A stretch of DNA of 64,000 nt from positions 45,006,535 to 45,070,534 of the forward strand of contig CM042092.1 of assembly GCA_023512835.1 (NCBI GenBank), written 5' to 3'. A model generated the notes under the pieces. The model did not search any database, was not told the origin of the DNA, and worked only from the letters and a program-made list of their open reading frames with translations. Below are positions 38,086 to 49,012 of the stretch, piece after piece. How positions within the stretch are numbered: position 1 is the first letter of the stretch; the number at the start of each line of letters is the position of its first letter. A program made the position numbers and the translations under genes. Origin of the DNA: Taxillus chinensis. Its lineage: Eukaryota; Streptophyta; Magnoliopsida; Santalales; Loranthaceae.

Positions 38086-38189
38086 CTTTGAGTAGAAAGA
38101 GCGGGCCGTGGTAGCCCATTGTGCCGTTGAGGAATGGGAAATGATGGGACAGTGGCGGCGATGAGGTTGCGGAGATGAATGACCAGAGA

Positions 38190-39220
38190 TGAGCCATGGA
38201 TGCTCAGTGTTGTTGTAGCAGTCCCAGAGTTGCAGCACTTGATCATAGAGGATCAGCTGGGGGACGTTGACTGTGAGGTCATCAGGGACAGGATTCAGAT
38301 AGGGCAGGCATTTTCTGATTGGACTAAGGATGCAGATCATGTACTGCGGTATAGGGGTAGACTGATAGTTCCCACTTCTCTTCAGCATGAGGTTCTTCGG
38401 GAATTTCACCAGTCACGGTTAGCTGTATATCCTGGTGGGACCAAGATGTACAATGCCATGAGGAGGCAGTATTGGTGGCCAGGCTTGAAGAAGGCCGTTG
38501 CTGATTATGTGAGGAGGTGTTTAACCTATCAGCAGGTCAAGGTAGAGCACCTGAGATCAGCTGGTGAGTTGCAGTCATTGCCAGTGCCAGAGTGGAAATG
38601 GGACCATGTGACCATGGATTTTGTCACTGGACTTCCTCGTTCCTGGGGACATGACACCATATGGGTTATTGTGGACCGATTGACCAAATCAGTGCATTTT
38701 ATTCCGATTCGAGAGACAGACCCAGTGAGGACTTTGGGATAGAGGTATCTTGATGTGATTATGTGGTTGCATGGAGTTCCATTGTCTATTGTATCTGATT
38801 GGGATGTTAGGTTCACCTCTCAGTTTTAGAGACAGTTGCAGCACGCTTTGGGTACCAGGGTGAACTTGAGTACAACCTTTCATCCGCAAACGGATGGTCA
38901 GTCGGAGCGGATGATTCAGACGCTCGAGGATATGTTGTGTGCCGTGTCCTAGATTTTGGAGGTTGTTGGGAGACTCACCTTCCTTTGGTGGAGTTCTCTT
39001 ACAACAATAGTTATCAAGCCACGATTGGGATGGCTCCGTATGAGGCACTGTATGGGCGGCCTTGTAGGTCACCTTTGTGTTGGGTACAGATGGGAGAGAC
39101 AGCAGTTCTCGGTCCCGATATGGTTCGAGAGACAATGGAGATAGTGCAGTTGATTTGACAGCGTATGTTGACAGCGCAGAGTAGGCAGAAGTCCTACGCG
39201 GATCAGAGGCGTCAACACCT
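38190..39220 (+). pseudogene. Tekay-like integrase
   Basis: Best-kept part of this element. Block order: LRYRGRLIVPTSLQHEVL, the zinc region REFHQSRLAVYPGGTKMY, YWWPGLKKAVADYVRRCLTY, then the core. In the zinc region the second His and last Cys are both Tyr. The core keeps Asp in HVTMDFVTGLP, Asp in VSDWDVRFTSQF and Glu in DGQSERMIQTLEDM, so the D,D,E triad is present. Stops at 38740, 38828 and 38950 and shifts near 38937 and 39215 break the frame. FSYNNSYQATIGMAPYEALY follows in a second frame. Confidence 0.85.
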
Positions 39221-39679
39221 TTGCAGTTTGAGGTCGGTGATCGCGTATTTTTGCGAGTTTTGCCGCGTCGAGGGCATCGGATGTTTGGGCGTGGATCCAA
39301 ACTCTCCTCTCATTTTGTGGGGCCATTTGAGATTATTGCCATTGTGGGCGCAATGGCTTACCGATTAGCTTTGCCACCAGAGTTGGCACGAGTACATGAT
39401 GTGTTCCATGTGTCTCAGTTGAGACGGTATCACCCAAATTCTTCTCATGTGCTGGACTATCATGAGATAGACTTGGCTAGTGATGGTGCCATTGTTGAGA
39501 TGCCGACACAGATTTTGGATAGGTGGGAGCAGGTCTTGCGGGGCAAGACGATCCCACTAGTCCGGGTGTTATGGCGACACCGAGGCATGGAGGAGCAAAC
39601 TTGGGAGAAAGAGAGCCAGATGTGGGTTCTTCATCCTGAGCTGTTTGAGGACGACCAGCCTGAGGTGGGGAGGATGTGA
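39221..39679 (+). CDS. Integrase C-terminus with chromodomain (open fragment)
   Basis: A 152-residue open frame. Residues 1-75 (VGDRVFLRVLPRRGHRMFG, HFVGPFEIIA, VHDVFHVSQLRRYHP) are the integrase C-terminal domain. Residues about 96-142 (ILDRWEQVLRGKTIPLVRVL, then WRHRGMEEQTWEKESQM) form a chromodomain of the type seen in Tekay/Del chromoviruses, where it is thought to guide integration to heterochromatin. The real protein begins upstream in other frames, and the Met here is internal. It is a piece of a dead polyprotein. Confidence 0.88.
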   Translation: MQFEVGDRVFLRVLPRRGHRMFGRGSKLSSHFVGPFEIIAIVGAMAYRLALPPELARVHDVFHVSQLRRYHPNSSHVLDYHEIDLASDGAIVEMPTQILDRWEQVLRGKTIPLVRVLWRHRGMEEQTWEKESQMWVLHPELFEDDQPEVGRM

Positions 39680-39860
39680 GAGCCTTCCCTGAGGTATGAG
39701 TTATATTTTATGCATTCGTTTTGCATATGTTTTGTACCCTTATGTGGTTATGCTTGAGATGTGGTTTAGCTTGGTGTTGTTGGATCTTGTGAGCCTTTTT
39801 GGCTTGTTGTGAGTTACATTGCACATGTGTGGTTGGTGATCATATCTAGTCTGGTGAGAG
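39680..39860 (+). other. Tekay-like 3' untranslated stub
   Basis: 180 bases after the pol stop, T/G-rich, ending abruptly at a reverse-strand copia RT fragment. No purine tract or 3' LTR of this element is present. Confidence 0.5.
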
Positions 39861-40090
39861 TAAGGTATAATAAACGACCAACTAAACGACGATACAAAAC
39901 ACCATCTACCATAGGATCATCAGTAGATGTATATAAAGCAGTAGTTGGATCTATTGGAATAGACACTAGTTTATAGGCAAGAAAACCAGCATCCTCAAGT
40001 AATTTTAAGACATATTGGTGCTTAGAAAGAACTATTCCTTGTTAGGAAACAGCAATCCTATGTAATTTGAACTTGGAATGCAAATATTCC
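39861..40090 (-). pseudogene. Fragment of a different copia reverse transcriptase
   Basis: The minus strand encodes GIVLSKHQYVLKLLEDAGFL, then SIPIDPTTALYTSTDDPMVD and GVLYRRLVGRLLYL. This is the RT/RNase H junction typical of Ale/Ivana-like plant copia elements (pattern Q.KYALELLEDAG...YR.LVGRLLYL). It is unlike the copia RT at 44250-44900. Cut at 40090 by the copia LTR and at 39860 by chromovirus sequence. Confidence 0.82.
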
Positions 40091-41504
40091 TGTTGGATCA
40101 AGCCCAGAATTTGGATGATGCAAATAAAATCCTATGTAATTTGATATTAGACTTTGGGTGTTATATCTTAAGTTGTTGCAGAATATATGATCTTAATCCG
40201 GACCTACACTCGTGAGAGCAAAGCTAAGGACAGGATACATAATCCTGATCTGAACAAGAGTGAGTGTCGGCAAATACTTGGTAAATAACCAAGTCACACT
40301 TCATACGGAATAAGGATCACTCATGCGGACTAATCACTTAAAGCTACGGACTAAGGAATTTGCGCCTAACACCTTAAACGGAATAAGTCAAATAGTTACG
40401 GAGTAGGATTCATAGTCTTCAAGTTGCACGGAGTAAGATAAAGTCTTCGCGGAGTTAAAAAGCTAAGTCTTCCACTCAAGCAGATTAAGGAAACTAGACA
40501 CGTAATAAGGATCCGAGTCTTTCATAGATGCGGAGTAAGGAAGTACTTGTGCGGAATAAGGACCCGAGTCCTTTGTTCGTACGGAGTAAGGAAACTAGAT
40601 GCAGAGTAAGGAATCCAAACTAATTACTCATGCGGAGTAAGGATGTGCTGATACGGAATAAGCCATCCGGTCCTTTCAACTCATGTGGAGTAAGGAAGCG
40701 CTGATATAGAGTAAGCTCTCCGGACTTCTCGTTCATACAGAGTAAGGAAGCACTGATATGGAATAAGGATTCCAGTACTAAACTAACACGGAGTAAGCAA
40801 GCAATGATACGGAGTAAGGATCTGAGCTTCATTCGCACGGAGTAAAGAACTTTATGTCGGATTAAGTAGACGCTGCTTCAACTTATCTCTTCGCATTCAA
40901 AGTCACCAACTCGCTGTGTCCCGATGTAAGACAAACTCATCAATAATCTAAAGCATCTTACACGTGGATCACACGAATATGTGGACACAAATTTAATTGC
41001 ACGTGGGTACTGACAAGACACTTATGTTTTACAAGCCTAAGACCTTGAGCTCCACATCTGCAGCATTCAAGGCAGAGAGAATTCCGAGGAACAGTCAATG
41101 CTGCACATAGTCCAGAAGAACAAGTTCCAAGATTGTCTCTCAAGGATGTTTCTATATATATTGTAACACTTGTACATTAAAAAGGGAGTTGAAATAGTTG
41201 ATCGTTCGTGAGTTCTAAATAAGTGTGTATGTACAAGAGCTCTTTGAGATCATAGAGGCTAGTGTGTGAGTCTTTTGTAAACAGAGTGTAAGAGAGTTGT
41301 AAGAGTAGATTGAAAAGCTTTACAAATTTTAATCTGCTTCTATTTTGTTGTATTTATCAGTTGATAATAAAACAAAATACTTTCACTACTAGTTATCTTC
41401 TGCATGGACTATTTGTTTTAACCAGTTAAGTGTTATGCCAAAGAGTAAGAAAAGAGTTTCGAGAAGAGCCTATTCACCCCCCTCTAGGCTCCTAGGGACC
41501 AACA
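40091..41504 (+). repeat. Copia 5' LTR, long form (1414 bp)
   Basis: TGTTGGATCAAGCCCAGAAT ... CCTAGGGACCAACA, followed by a perfect PBS. TATA box at about 41152-41160. Its left flank is ATTCC, one half of a possible target duplication. The 3' LTR is not in the window. Contains the array at 40255-40870. Confidence 0.9.
40255..40870 (+). repeat. Copia LTR array of CGGAGTAAGGA words
   Basis: More than fifteen copies of a word near CGGAGTAAGGA or CGGAATAAGGA, spaced 20-45 bp, often within TCATGCGGAGTAAGGA or GATACGGAGTAAGG. Absent from the sister LTR at 31770-32517. Confidence 0.88.
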
Positions 41505-41506
41505 AG

Positions 41507-41518
41507 TGGTATCAGAGC
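41507..41518 (+). promoter_or_regulatory. Copia primer binding site (second copy)
   Basis: TGGTATCAGAGC, an exact match to the plant initiator-Met site, two bases after the LTR. Confidence 0.9.
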
Positions 41519-41565
41519 GAGTTCTACCTGCTCAAAGTAGAGATCCCACTCTTTCTCTCTCAATA

Positions 41566-42480
41566 ATGGCCGAAGAAAGCAACATGCTATTCAACACTCG
41601 CCTTAACTCCAGAGGTGCACAAGAGCCCCTCCCCAATCGAAGCAGTAGTGAAAATGTCGATCCACCTCAACCTGCTACTGCCGCTACTCCTCAACCACAG
41701 AGTTCTGGTTTCACTTTGACCAAACCGCCAAAATTCACACCTCAGCTTTTCTCCCAGTGGAAAGCTTGCATGAGAATGTTCATGGTATGCCATGATCATC
41801 TCATGTGGATGTGTCTTCATTAGGAGATACCGATTCCGATGACTATCAGAAAACATGGAGTTAGAAGGCCAAAGACTGATGCTGAACTCACCAATGATGA
41901 AAGAGCCTGACAGTATGCTAGCAAAAAGGCTTTGGCATATGTTACATCGTCTTTGGACTCCAAAGCCTTCACGGACGTCCAGGGCTGCACAACAGTGAAA
42001 GCTGTATGGGATAAGCTAACAATCCTCTATGAGGGAAGTCAGTCTCAAATGTAGGACATCATCTGTGCTCTCAGACAAAACTTCGAGAGCTTTAATCACA
42101 AACCTGGCAAATCCCTCGAGAGCATCTATCGGAGATTTGGCAAGCTCATCCTTGAGTTAAAAACTATCAATGAGCACTACACTCAATCCCAAATCAATGA
42201 CAAGTTTTTTCGCTCCTTACCAGATCGCTACTACTCCAAGAAGCTCCAGATACAAGCTGACAAGAACTGCCAGTATGTTCCCCTTGAAGAACTATATGGA
42301 GAGCTACGGACTCATGAGGTCAGGTTCAAATACTCTAACTGAGATGAAAAAATAGCTCAGAAAGAAAAGGGGGTAGCTTTCAAAGCTATGGAATGTTTCA
42401 GCATACAACAGGATGATGATACGGAAGAGTCAGAGAACTCTGACTCGGACGCTGAGACTCTCTCTGTCAAGAACGCCAAC
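41566..42480 (+). pseudogene. gag: Copia gag (capsid part), joined to integrase by deletion
   Basis: ATG at 41566 (MAEESNMLFNTRLNSRG). Blocks as in the first copy: PPKFTPQLFSQWKACMRMFM, VKAVWDKLTILYEGSQ, then FNHKPGKSLESIYRRFGK, INEHYTQSQINDKFFRSLP and VPLEELYGELRTHEVRFK. A stop replaces a Gln-type codon at 41821, and others follow. After ENSDSDAETLSV the reading passes within about 40 bases into integrase, so the knuckle, protease and integrase zinc region are deleted. Confidence 0.85.
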
Positions 42481-42494
42481 TCGGCAAGCAGACC

Positions 42495-43267
42495 ATGCAC
42501 AGCTTTAAAAGCAAATTAGTTCATTCAATAACTGCTCCGCTGCAACTTCTTCACATGGACCTCTGTGGTCCCATTTCTATTGGTTCTCTTGCCGGTGCGA
42601 GATATACCCTTGTGGTTATCGATGACTTCACTAGGTATACATGGGTGATGTTCCTGAAATCAAAGGATCAAACTTTTGAACATCTAGTAGATCTCTTTAA
42701 TTGGATAAGCAATTCACAAGGACTGAGCATTAAATCCATCAAGAGTGATCATGGTACGGAATTCGACCTTTTCGATATGAGATCCTATTGTTTTGAACAG
42801 GGCATTTAGCACGACTTCTCTGCGCCCAGGACTCCACAGCAAAATGGAGTTGCTGAGCGTAAGAATCGCACGTTAGTCGAAGCTGGTAGATCAATGTTGG
42901 CAGGGGCAAAGCTTCCTCTCAGTCTATGGGCTAAAGCTATGTCCACTGCATGATATGTTCAGAACAGAACTCTTATCAATAAGGTAACCATGAAACACCC
43001 TATGATATGTGGAGAGGCAGGAAGCCATCAATTTCTCATTTCAAAGCTTTTAGGTGTGCTTGCTATGTGTTAAAGAACGGCAAAGAGGCCCGGAGTAAAT
43101 TTGAGCCAAAATCCGATAATGGGATCTTTGTTGGATATTCTTTACACACCAAGGCTTATTGTATTTTTAACAGAAAACGTCTAACAGTTAAAGAATCTAT
43201 CCGTGTTGATTTTGATGAATCTAACCTTGATTGGTCAAGTGTAAGATCTTCAAATCCAATTGTGTAG
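42495..43267 (+). pseudogene. Copia integrase core, 5' deleted
   Basis: Opens at LVHSITAPLQLLHMDLCGP. The catalytic triad is present: Asp in HMDLCGP, Asp in IKSDHGTEF, and Glu 36 residues later in NGVAERKNRTLVEAG. A stop lies between the second Asp and the Glu. A frameshift near 42980 leads into SISHFKAFRCACYVLKNGKE and KSDNGIFVGYSLHTKAY, the usual linker to RT. The N-terminal zinc region is missing because of the deletion noted for gag. Confidence 0.87.
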
Positions 43268-43279
43268 GATCATAAAGAC

Positions 43280-45346
43280 ATGATTGACTATTCTCAGTTT
43301 AGACATGTTCCTGCTAAAACTCCTGATGAATCACCTAGTACCGGTGAAGCAATAAGAAATGCTACTGATGATGCTTCAGAAGATTCAGATTCAGGACTTC
43401 CACTCAACTCCGGACAAATTGTTATGGATATTCATAACACCGGAGAACCTTCAAGTCCATCCAGACTAGCTGATACTGAAAGTCACAGTGCTGAAGAACC
43501 TCCAAGTTCTTCCGGAACTGTTCATCATGCGAATACAAATGGCCCGGAAGAAGCTCAACCAGCTAATATACAAGATCCACCCGATCTGGCAGAGGTTCAA
43601 ATCATTAATTACTCACCACCACTTGCGCAGAACTATAGGTGGACTCCAAACCACCCATCAGATCAAGTGATTGGTGATCCTACTGTTGGAGTAAGAACGA
43701 GGGCAGCCACTTCCAATCTGTGCCTCTACTCGCGTTTTCTATCACAGATAGAGCCAAAGGTGGTAGATGAAGCTCTTCAGGACTCAAACTGGATAGACGC
43801 TATGCAAGAAGAGCTTAATCAGTTCAAGAGGAATGAAGTGTGGACTTTAGTACCAAGGCCGAGGTCGCAACAAGTCATTGGAGTTAAATGGGTGTTCCGG
43901 AACAAATTAGATACTAATGGAATAGTAATCCGGAACAAAGCATGACTAGTAGCCAAAGGATATCATCAAGAAGAAGGCATTGATTATGACAAAACCTTTG
44001 CTCCAGTAGCAAGACTTGAGGCGATCCGAATGTTCCTAGCGTATGCTTCATATGAAAACTTCACAATTTATCAAATGGACATCAACAACGCTTTTCTTAA
44101 TGGAGATCTTCAAGAGGAGGTTTATGTTGAACAACCTCCGGGCTTCGTTGAACACAAGGCTAAACATATGGCCTATAAACTACGGAAAGCCTTGTACAAA
44201 TTGAAGCAAGCTCCAAGAGCCTAGTATGACACACTATCAGAATTCTTGCTCAAACATAATTTCAGAAAAGGGAAGATAGACACCACACTATTTCTATGGA
44301 AAGAGAAGGATCATTCTCTGATCGTACAAATCTACATGGATGACATCATTTTTGGATCATCAAATCCGAAGCTTTGTGAAGAGTTTGCGAAGTTGATGAC
44401 TGACAAATTTGAAATGAGCATGATGGGAGAATTAACATACTTCCTTGGAATAGAGGTTAAACAAATGAAGGATGGAATCTTCATCAACCAAGCAAAGTAC
44501 ACACGAGACTTAATCAAGAAGTTCGGAATGCAAATCTCAACTCCCGTGAAGACTCCCATGCCAGTCAGTGCAAAGTTAGATCCTGATACTGACGAAAAAT
44601 CAATAAATGTGATTGAATACAGAGGCATGATTGGGTCACTGCTGTACCTTACAACAAGTCGCCCGGACATAATGTTTGCAACTTGCATTTGTGCAAGATA
44701 TCAGGCGAATCCCAAAGAGTCACACATACTTCATGTGAAACGGATATTGCAGTATCTCAAAGGGACAGTGAATTTGGGACCCTGGTATCCAAAGGAGTCC
44801 AACTTCTCTTTATCTGGATATTCAGATGCTGATTTTACCAGGTGTCGCATTGACAGGAAGAGCACTAGTGGTACTTGTCAGTTTCTTGGAAACATACTCA
44901 TCTCATAGTTCAGTAAGAAGCAGAATTCCGTATGAACCTCTACTGCTGAGGCGGAATATATAGCTGCTGCGAGTTGCTGCGCACAACTTCTCTGCATGCA
45001 AAGTCAACTTACTGACTACGGCTTCAACATGACATCTGTTCCATTATACTGCGACAACACCAGTGCGATTACTGTCAACAATAACCCTGTTATGCACCCG
45101 AAAACAAAGCACATTGAAGTCAAGTATCACTTCATCCGAGATCATGTTTTGAAAAAGCACATATCGCTTGAACATGTTGCTACAGATGATCAACTCGCAG
45201 ACATACTCAGCAAGCCCCTACCTGATGCAAGATTTTCTGAACTTCTCTTAAAATTAGGTATACTTGACCTCACTGCATTGTTCCTTATTTATTTTTCCAA
45301 TAGTATTTCTTTCAGAACATGCATCGTGGTTCATAATGAGCGTTAG
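43280..45346 (+). pseudogene. pol: Copia reverse transcriptase and RNase H (SIRE/Tork-like)
   Basis: One frame with stops at 43943, 44222, 44906 and about 44934. A hydrophilic linker (43280-43720) is followed by [74 protein letters not shown] and the catalytic YMDDIIFG at 44333. Then KFEMSMMGELTYFLGIEV and EYRGMIGSLLYLTTSRPDI. RNase H follows: GYSDADFTRCRIDRKSTSGT, TAEAEYIAAASCCAQ, YCDNTSAITVNNNPVMHPK, then KHIEVKYHFIRDHV. Nearly full length. Lineage is judged from these motifs and from the LTR end, not from a tree. Confidence 0.88.
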
Positions 45347-45384
45347 ACACTTACTATACTTCATGTTGATCATGCTTACTGCTG
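45347..45384 (+). other. Copia 3' untranslated region, before the Tat insertion
   Basis: Short stretch after the pol stop that resumes at 62568 on the far side of the Tat element. Confidence 0.6.
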
Positions 45385-45389
45385 ATGTG

Positions 45390-47708
45390 TGTTGGACCCC
45401 ATTTTGTCCGGGTTGGACATACTAACCCCATTTTGATATACCTTTCTGCCCATGCCATATACCTTGTTGAATAGGTCCACAATGATCCCATACTTCCAAG
45501 GAATGGTTCGGAATTGATGGTAGCCCCAATTTGCACGAGATAGATACAATTGACACGGACGGGGGAGTTCAAAATTAATGACTTCTGCTACAAGTCCTTG
45601 AAGCGCCCCAAGACCAACACCAGGTGATAGAGGATAAAAATTGGAGACTAACGCACTTGACCGAGCTCAAATTGGACTTAAAATGAAGAAGTTATGGCCA
45701 GAACAACTTTCGTTGAAAAAAGTCGAAACTTGCCAAAAAAACGGTCAATGCCCCTGGTCCAAATCGCCCGAAAAAGTGGCCATGCGAAATTCTTCAAAGC
45801 GTCAATTTAGGCGAATACGGATCTCCTCAAACAATCCCTGGAAAGTTATCCATTTTTGCATTTTAGGTGAAGGGTAAGAAGGTAATTAAAAGTTAAAAAA
45901 ACAAAAAAACAAAAAACAAAAAAAACTTCGGCATTGACCGTTGACCGTTGACCGTTGACCTGCCGACACTTCGACCCATCGACCTACGAAGGCTCGAAGC
46001 CCCGAAGCATCGAAGCCCCGAAGCCTCGAAGCCTCGAAGCCCCGAAGCCTCGAAGCCTCGAAGCCTCGAAGCCTCGAAGCCCCGCTGCCGACACTCCGAC
46101 CTTTGACTCACCGTTTCGACCTTCAACCCCCTAACTCTCGAAGCCTCGAAGCCCCGCTACCGACACTCCGACCTTCGACCCTTGACCCTCGAAGCCTATA
46201 ACCCTCCGACCTTCGACTCGCCCTTTCGACCTTCAACCCCCTAACTCTTGAAGCCTCGAAGCCCCACTGCTGACACTTCGAACTTCGACCCACTGAAGCT
46301 TTGACCCTACCGACACTCCGACCTGCCGACACTTCGACCCTCTGACCCCTTTGACCTTCGCTGGTTGGCGTTTCTCGCTGGCTCCGCGTGCTGCTTTTTG
46401 TTTCTTTCTTTCTTTTTCTCGTTGGCTTCACGAGACCCGTCTTCTGCGCTGGCCATCTGACAAGGAATCATTTCTCAACAACCTGTCAGTCACATGCACT
46501 ACTAAAATACAAATTTAAAAGGCAATCGCGAGCTCCCCTTTTTCCGCATAAGCTGTCCACCCGACCAAGCACTGATCTGCAAATAATAATGCACCTAACA
46601 AAACATTTATTGCAGCAATTAATGAGCCCAGCCAAAATTTTTCTGCAGCCCTTTAAGATGCAGTCGTCCGCCCCTGCGCAGGAGAGGCTGGTGGGTTGAA
46701 AAAAGAAGAAGAGAGGATCGTTGAAAAAAGAGAAGGCTATTGGGGGTTTTTAAAAAAAAAAAGGAAGAGAGTTCGTGAAGAAAAAAGAAAAAAAGGAAAA
46801 AAAAAGAGAGGTTCAAACCCAGAAAAGAGAGGATTACGTCCAATCTTTCTACTCTGCTAGCCTTTATATCTAGTTTTCCTGCTATTCTGCAATAAAAACA
46901 TCACCCCTTCATCTTCTTTCTCTCCTATCTCGTTCCAGTTCCTTTTTTCAGCAAAAAAACAAAAAAACACAAAAACAACTCCAACTTCAGCCCCCTCTTT
47001 CTCTCACGCCCACTTCAGCCCTCCTATCTCCAAATACCAGGAAAGCCTCTTCACAAGTCCCACTGGCAGATCTGTTGGTTCTAATTCGAGCAAGTGACTA
47101 TCAGCGCCGGCGGGAGCTCAAACAGAAGATTGGTGTTGTAAACCCCAAAGTCGGTTCAGCTCTTATTTCTTCATTACTTTTCAGCTTATTTACATTGATT
47201 TTGATATAATTCTTAATATTTCCTTGTATTTCTTTTTCTTTTTTTTTTCTTTTATTTGTTGCGTTGTGTTTCCTTTGTATTTCACTTTCCTTTGTATATG
47301 TGTATGTTGTAATATGTAAAGTATAGCAAACAAAAAACAACAAAGAAAGAAAAAGAGAGAGCAAAGGGAGAAGATGAAAAAAAAGAAAAAGAAAAAAAAG
47401 AGTGATTTTATTTTTCTTTTGTGGATGTCACACTCACACACTCCACATCTATTTTGATATATGTGTTCCTATGTATTTTCAATTGTTGAAATGTGTAGAT
47501 TTAGGTTCAAAGCTTTAAAAAAACACACAAAAAAATAACAAAAGGTATTCCACAAAATGTTTTTCCAAAACGTCTTCTATAACATGTTTTCAAAATGTGT
47601 TCAAAATGTCTCCTTGAAAAAACAAAACAAAAACAAAAAAAAACGTTTCCATGTTTTCAAACCAAAAAAAGAGAAGAAAATCAAAATTGGAAATTCAATT
47701 TCCAAAAT

Positions 47709-47752
<44 letters not shown>

Positions 47753-48347
47753 CAAAAAAATGAAGCAAACCAAAACAAAACTTTTTTTTACAAAACATAA
47801 AAAACAAAAAATGTATGTTTTCTAACCAAAAAAAAAAACAAAAAACAAAAAAACAAAAAGAGGGAAAATAAAAAAGGGAAAAAAACATTTTTTAGGACTT
47901 CAATTTCCAAAAGCAAAACCAAAAACTAAAATCAACTCGTAGGATCTCATTCTTCACTTCAAACAAAAACCCAAAACTTTTAGGATTCCCTTTAGGGATT
48001 TAGGGTAAATCAATTTTAATCGTAACTTTGACAAATAACTTAGCCAAATAAAAATCATAGACTCTTTACAAAACTTAACCTAGTCATGGCAGTACAAATA
48101 AAATAAGAACCTCCTCCTCCTAAATTAGATACCGAAAGGGCGCTGTAGGGGTGCTAATCCTTCCCTACACGTAACCAATTCCCGAACCCTTCTCTGATAA
48201 CGCAGACCACACACTTTAAACTACTCAAAGTAGAGGGTATCCAACTGTACCCCCAAACGGTTTAGTTGGTGGCGACTCTAAATTTTCTCACCATTGGTTT
48301 AGTTTGTGCCCACCCCAAACGGGCCCGGACGAAAACCAGTGATGACA
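45390..48347 (+). repeat. Tat/Ogre 5' LTR (2958 bp)
   Basis: TGTTGGACCCCATTTTGTCC ... GAAAACCAGTGATGACA. Holds a TTTATAT promoter candidate at about 46863, an 8-bp array (CGAAGCCT/C, about 45986-46085) and related words to 46370, an AATAAA near 46890, and long A and T tracts, the longest about 36 A at 47709-47744. Lysine-rich ORFs over the A tracts are artefacts. Near its end, 48270-48279 repeats the first ten bases of the PBS. Confidence 0.93.
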
Positions 48348-48349
48348 GC

Positions 48350-48367
48350 TGGCGACTCTGCTGGGGA
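48350..48367 (+). promoter_or_regulatory. Tat/Ogre primer binding site
   Basis: TGGCGACTCTGCTGGGGA, two bases after the LTR. This is the Tat/Ogre-type site, reported for Ogre as complementary to an Arg tRNA. It is not the initiator-Met type used by the other families here. Confidence 0.8.
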
Positions 48368-49012
48368 AAATGAACACTTTAGAGAGTTAGGTCTAGAACT
48401 AGGATTAGGAGGTTATATTTAATTGTACTGTTGTATATATTTAACTGTCATGCCAAGTTGTTTTTTTAGATATAATTGTGATTTACTTATTTTTTATACA
48501 ATTGTCATTTAAACTGTGATTTATTTATACGCTTTAATTACCATGATAGTTGTGATTTACTGCTTTCCATACTTGTTGCATTCATGCATAACCCTATACC
48601 CTGGTTTAGCACAATTTAGGTTAGTGAGGTTCAGTATGGTCCCCAGCGCGTTGATCATTATCCGCAATGGGGCCTCGGACTCCTCACTCAAGTTTGAGGT
48701 TCTTTTAAGGCACGTCCTTTTAAGATCCCCCTCCGGTAAATCCCATGGTGTACGGAGCCCTCTATTCAGGAAGTTTGGGAACCAATGAATAAGATAGGTG
48801 TAGCAATAGAAGCCCATCAGGGGCATTGACCCACACTTTGTTTGCTCATTCCATGCTAACCCTTGTTTTGCAGGGTAGTCCTTAAGTCATTCCCTGCACA
48901 AATTAGCTATTTTTTTACTATTGGTTTATTCTTTTTCCTATCTAACTGCCTTGATATATATTAACCTGTCATCCTAACCTGTCACCATGCATAACACAAC
49001 ATTCATATAGGC
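48368..49012 (+). other. Tat/Ogre leader before ORF1
   Basis: 645 bases, T-rich, with no recognised coding. ORFs of about 90 codons occur on both strands near 48516-48826 but match nothing I know. Confidence 0.5.

Noticed and set aside
43280..43720. Possible env-like or extra ORF in copia
   Set aside because: It is the usual hydrophilic linker between integrase and RT, in frame with RT, with no signal peptide or membrane segment.
45893..46431. Minus-strand Arg/Gly-rich ORFs
   Set aside because: Translations of the 8-bp CGAAGCCY array.
47557..47888. Lysine-rich and phenylalanine-rich ORFs (also 61777-62108)
   Set aside because: Translations of long A/T tracts in the Tat LTRs.
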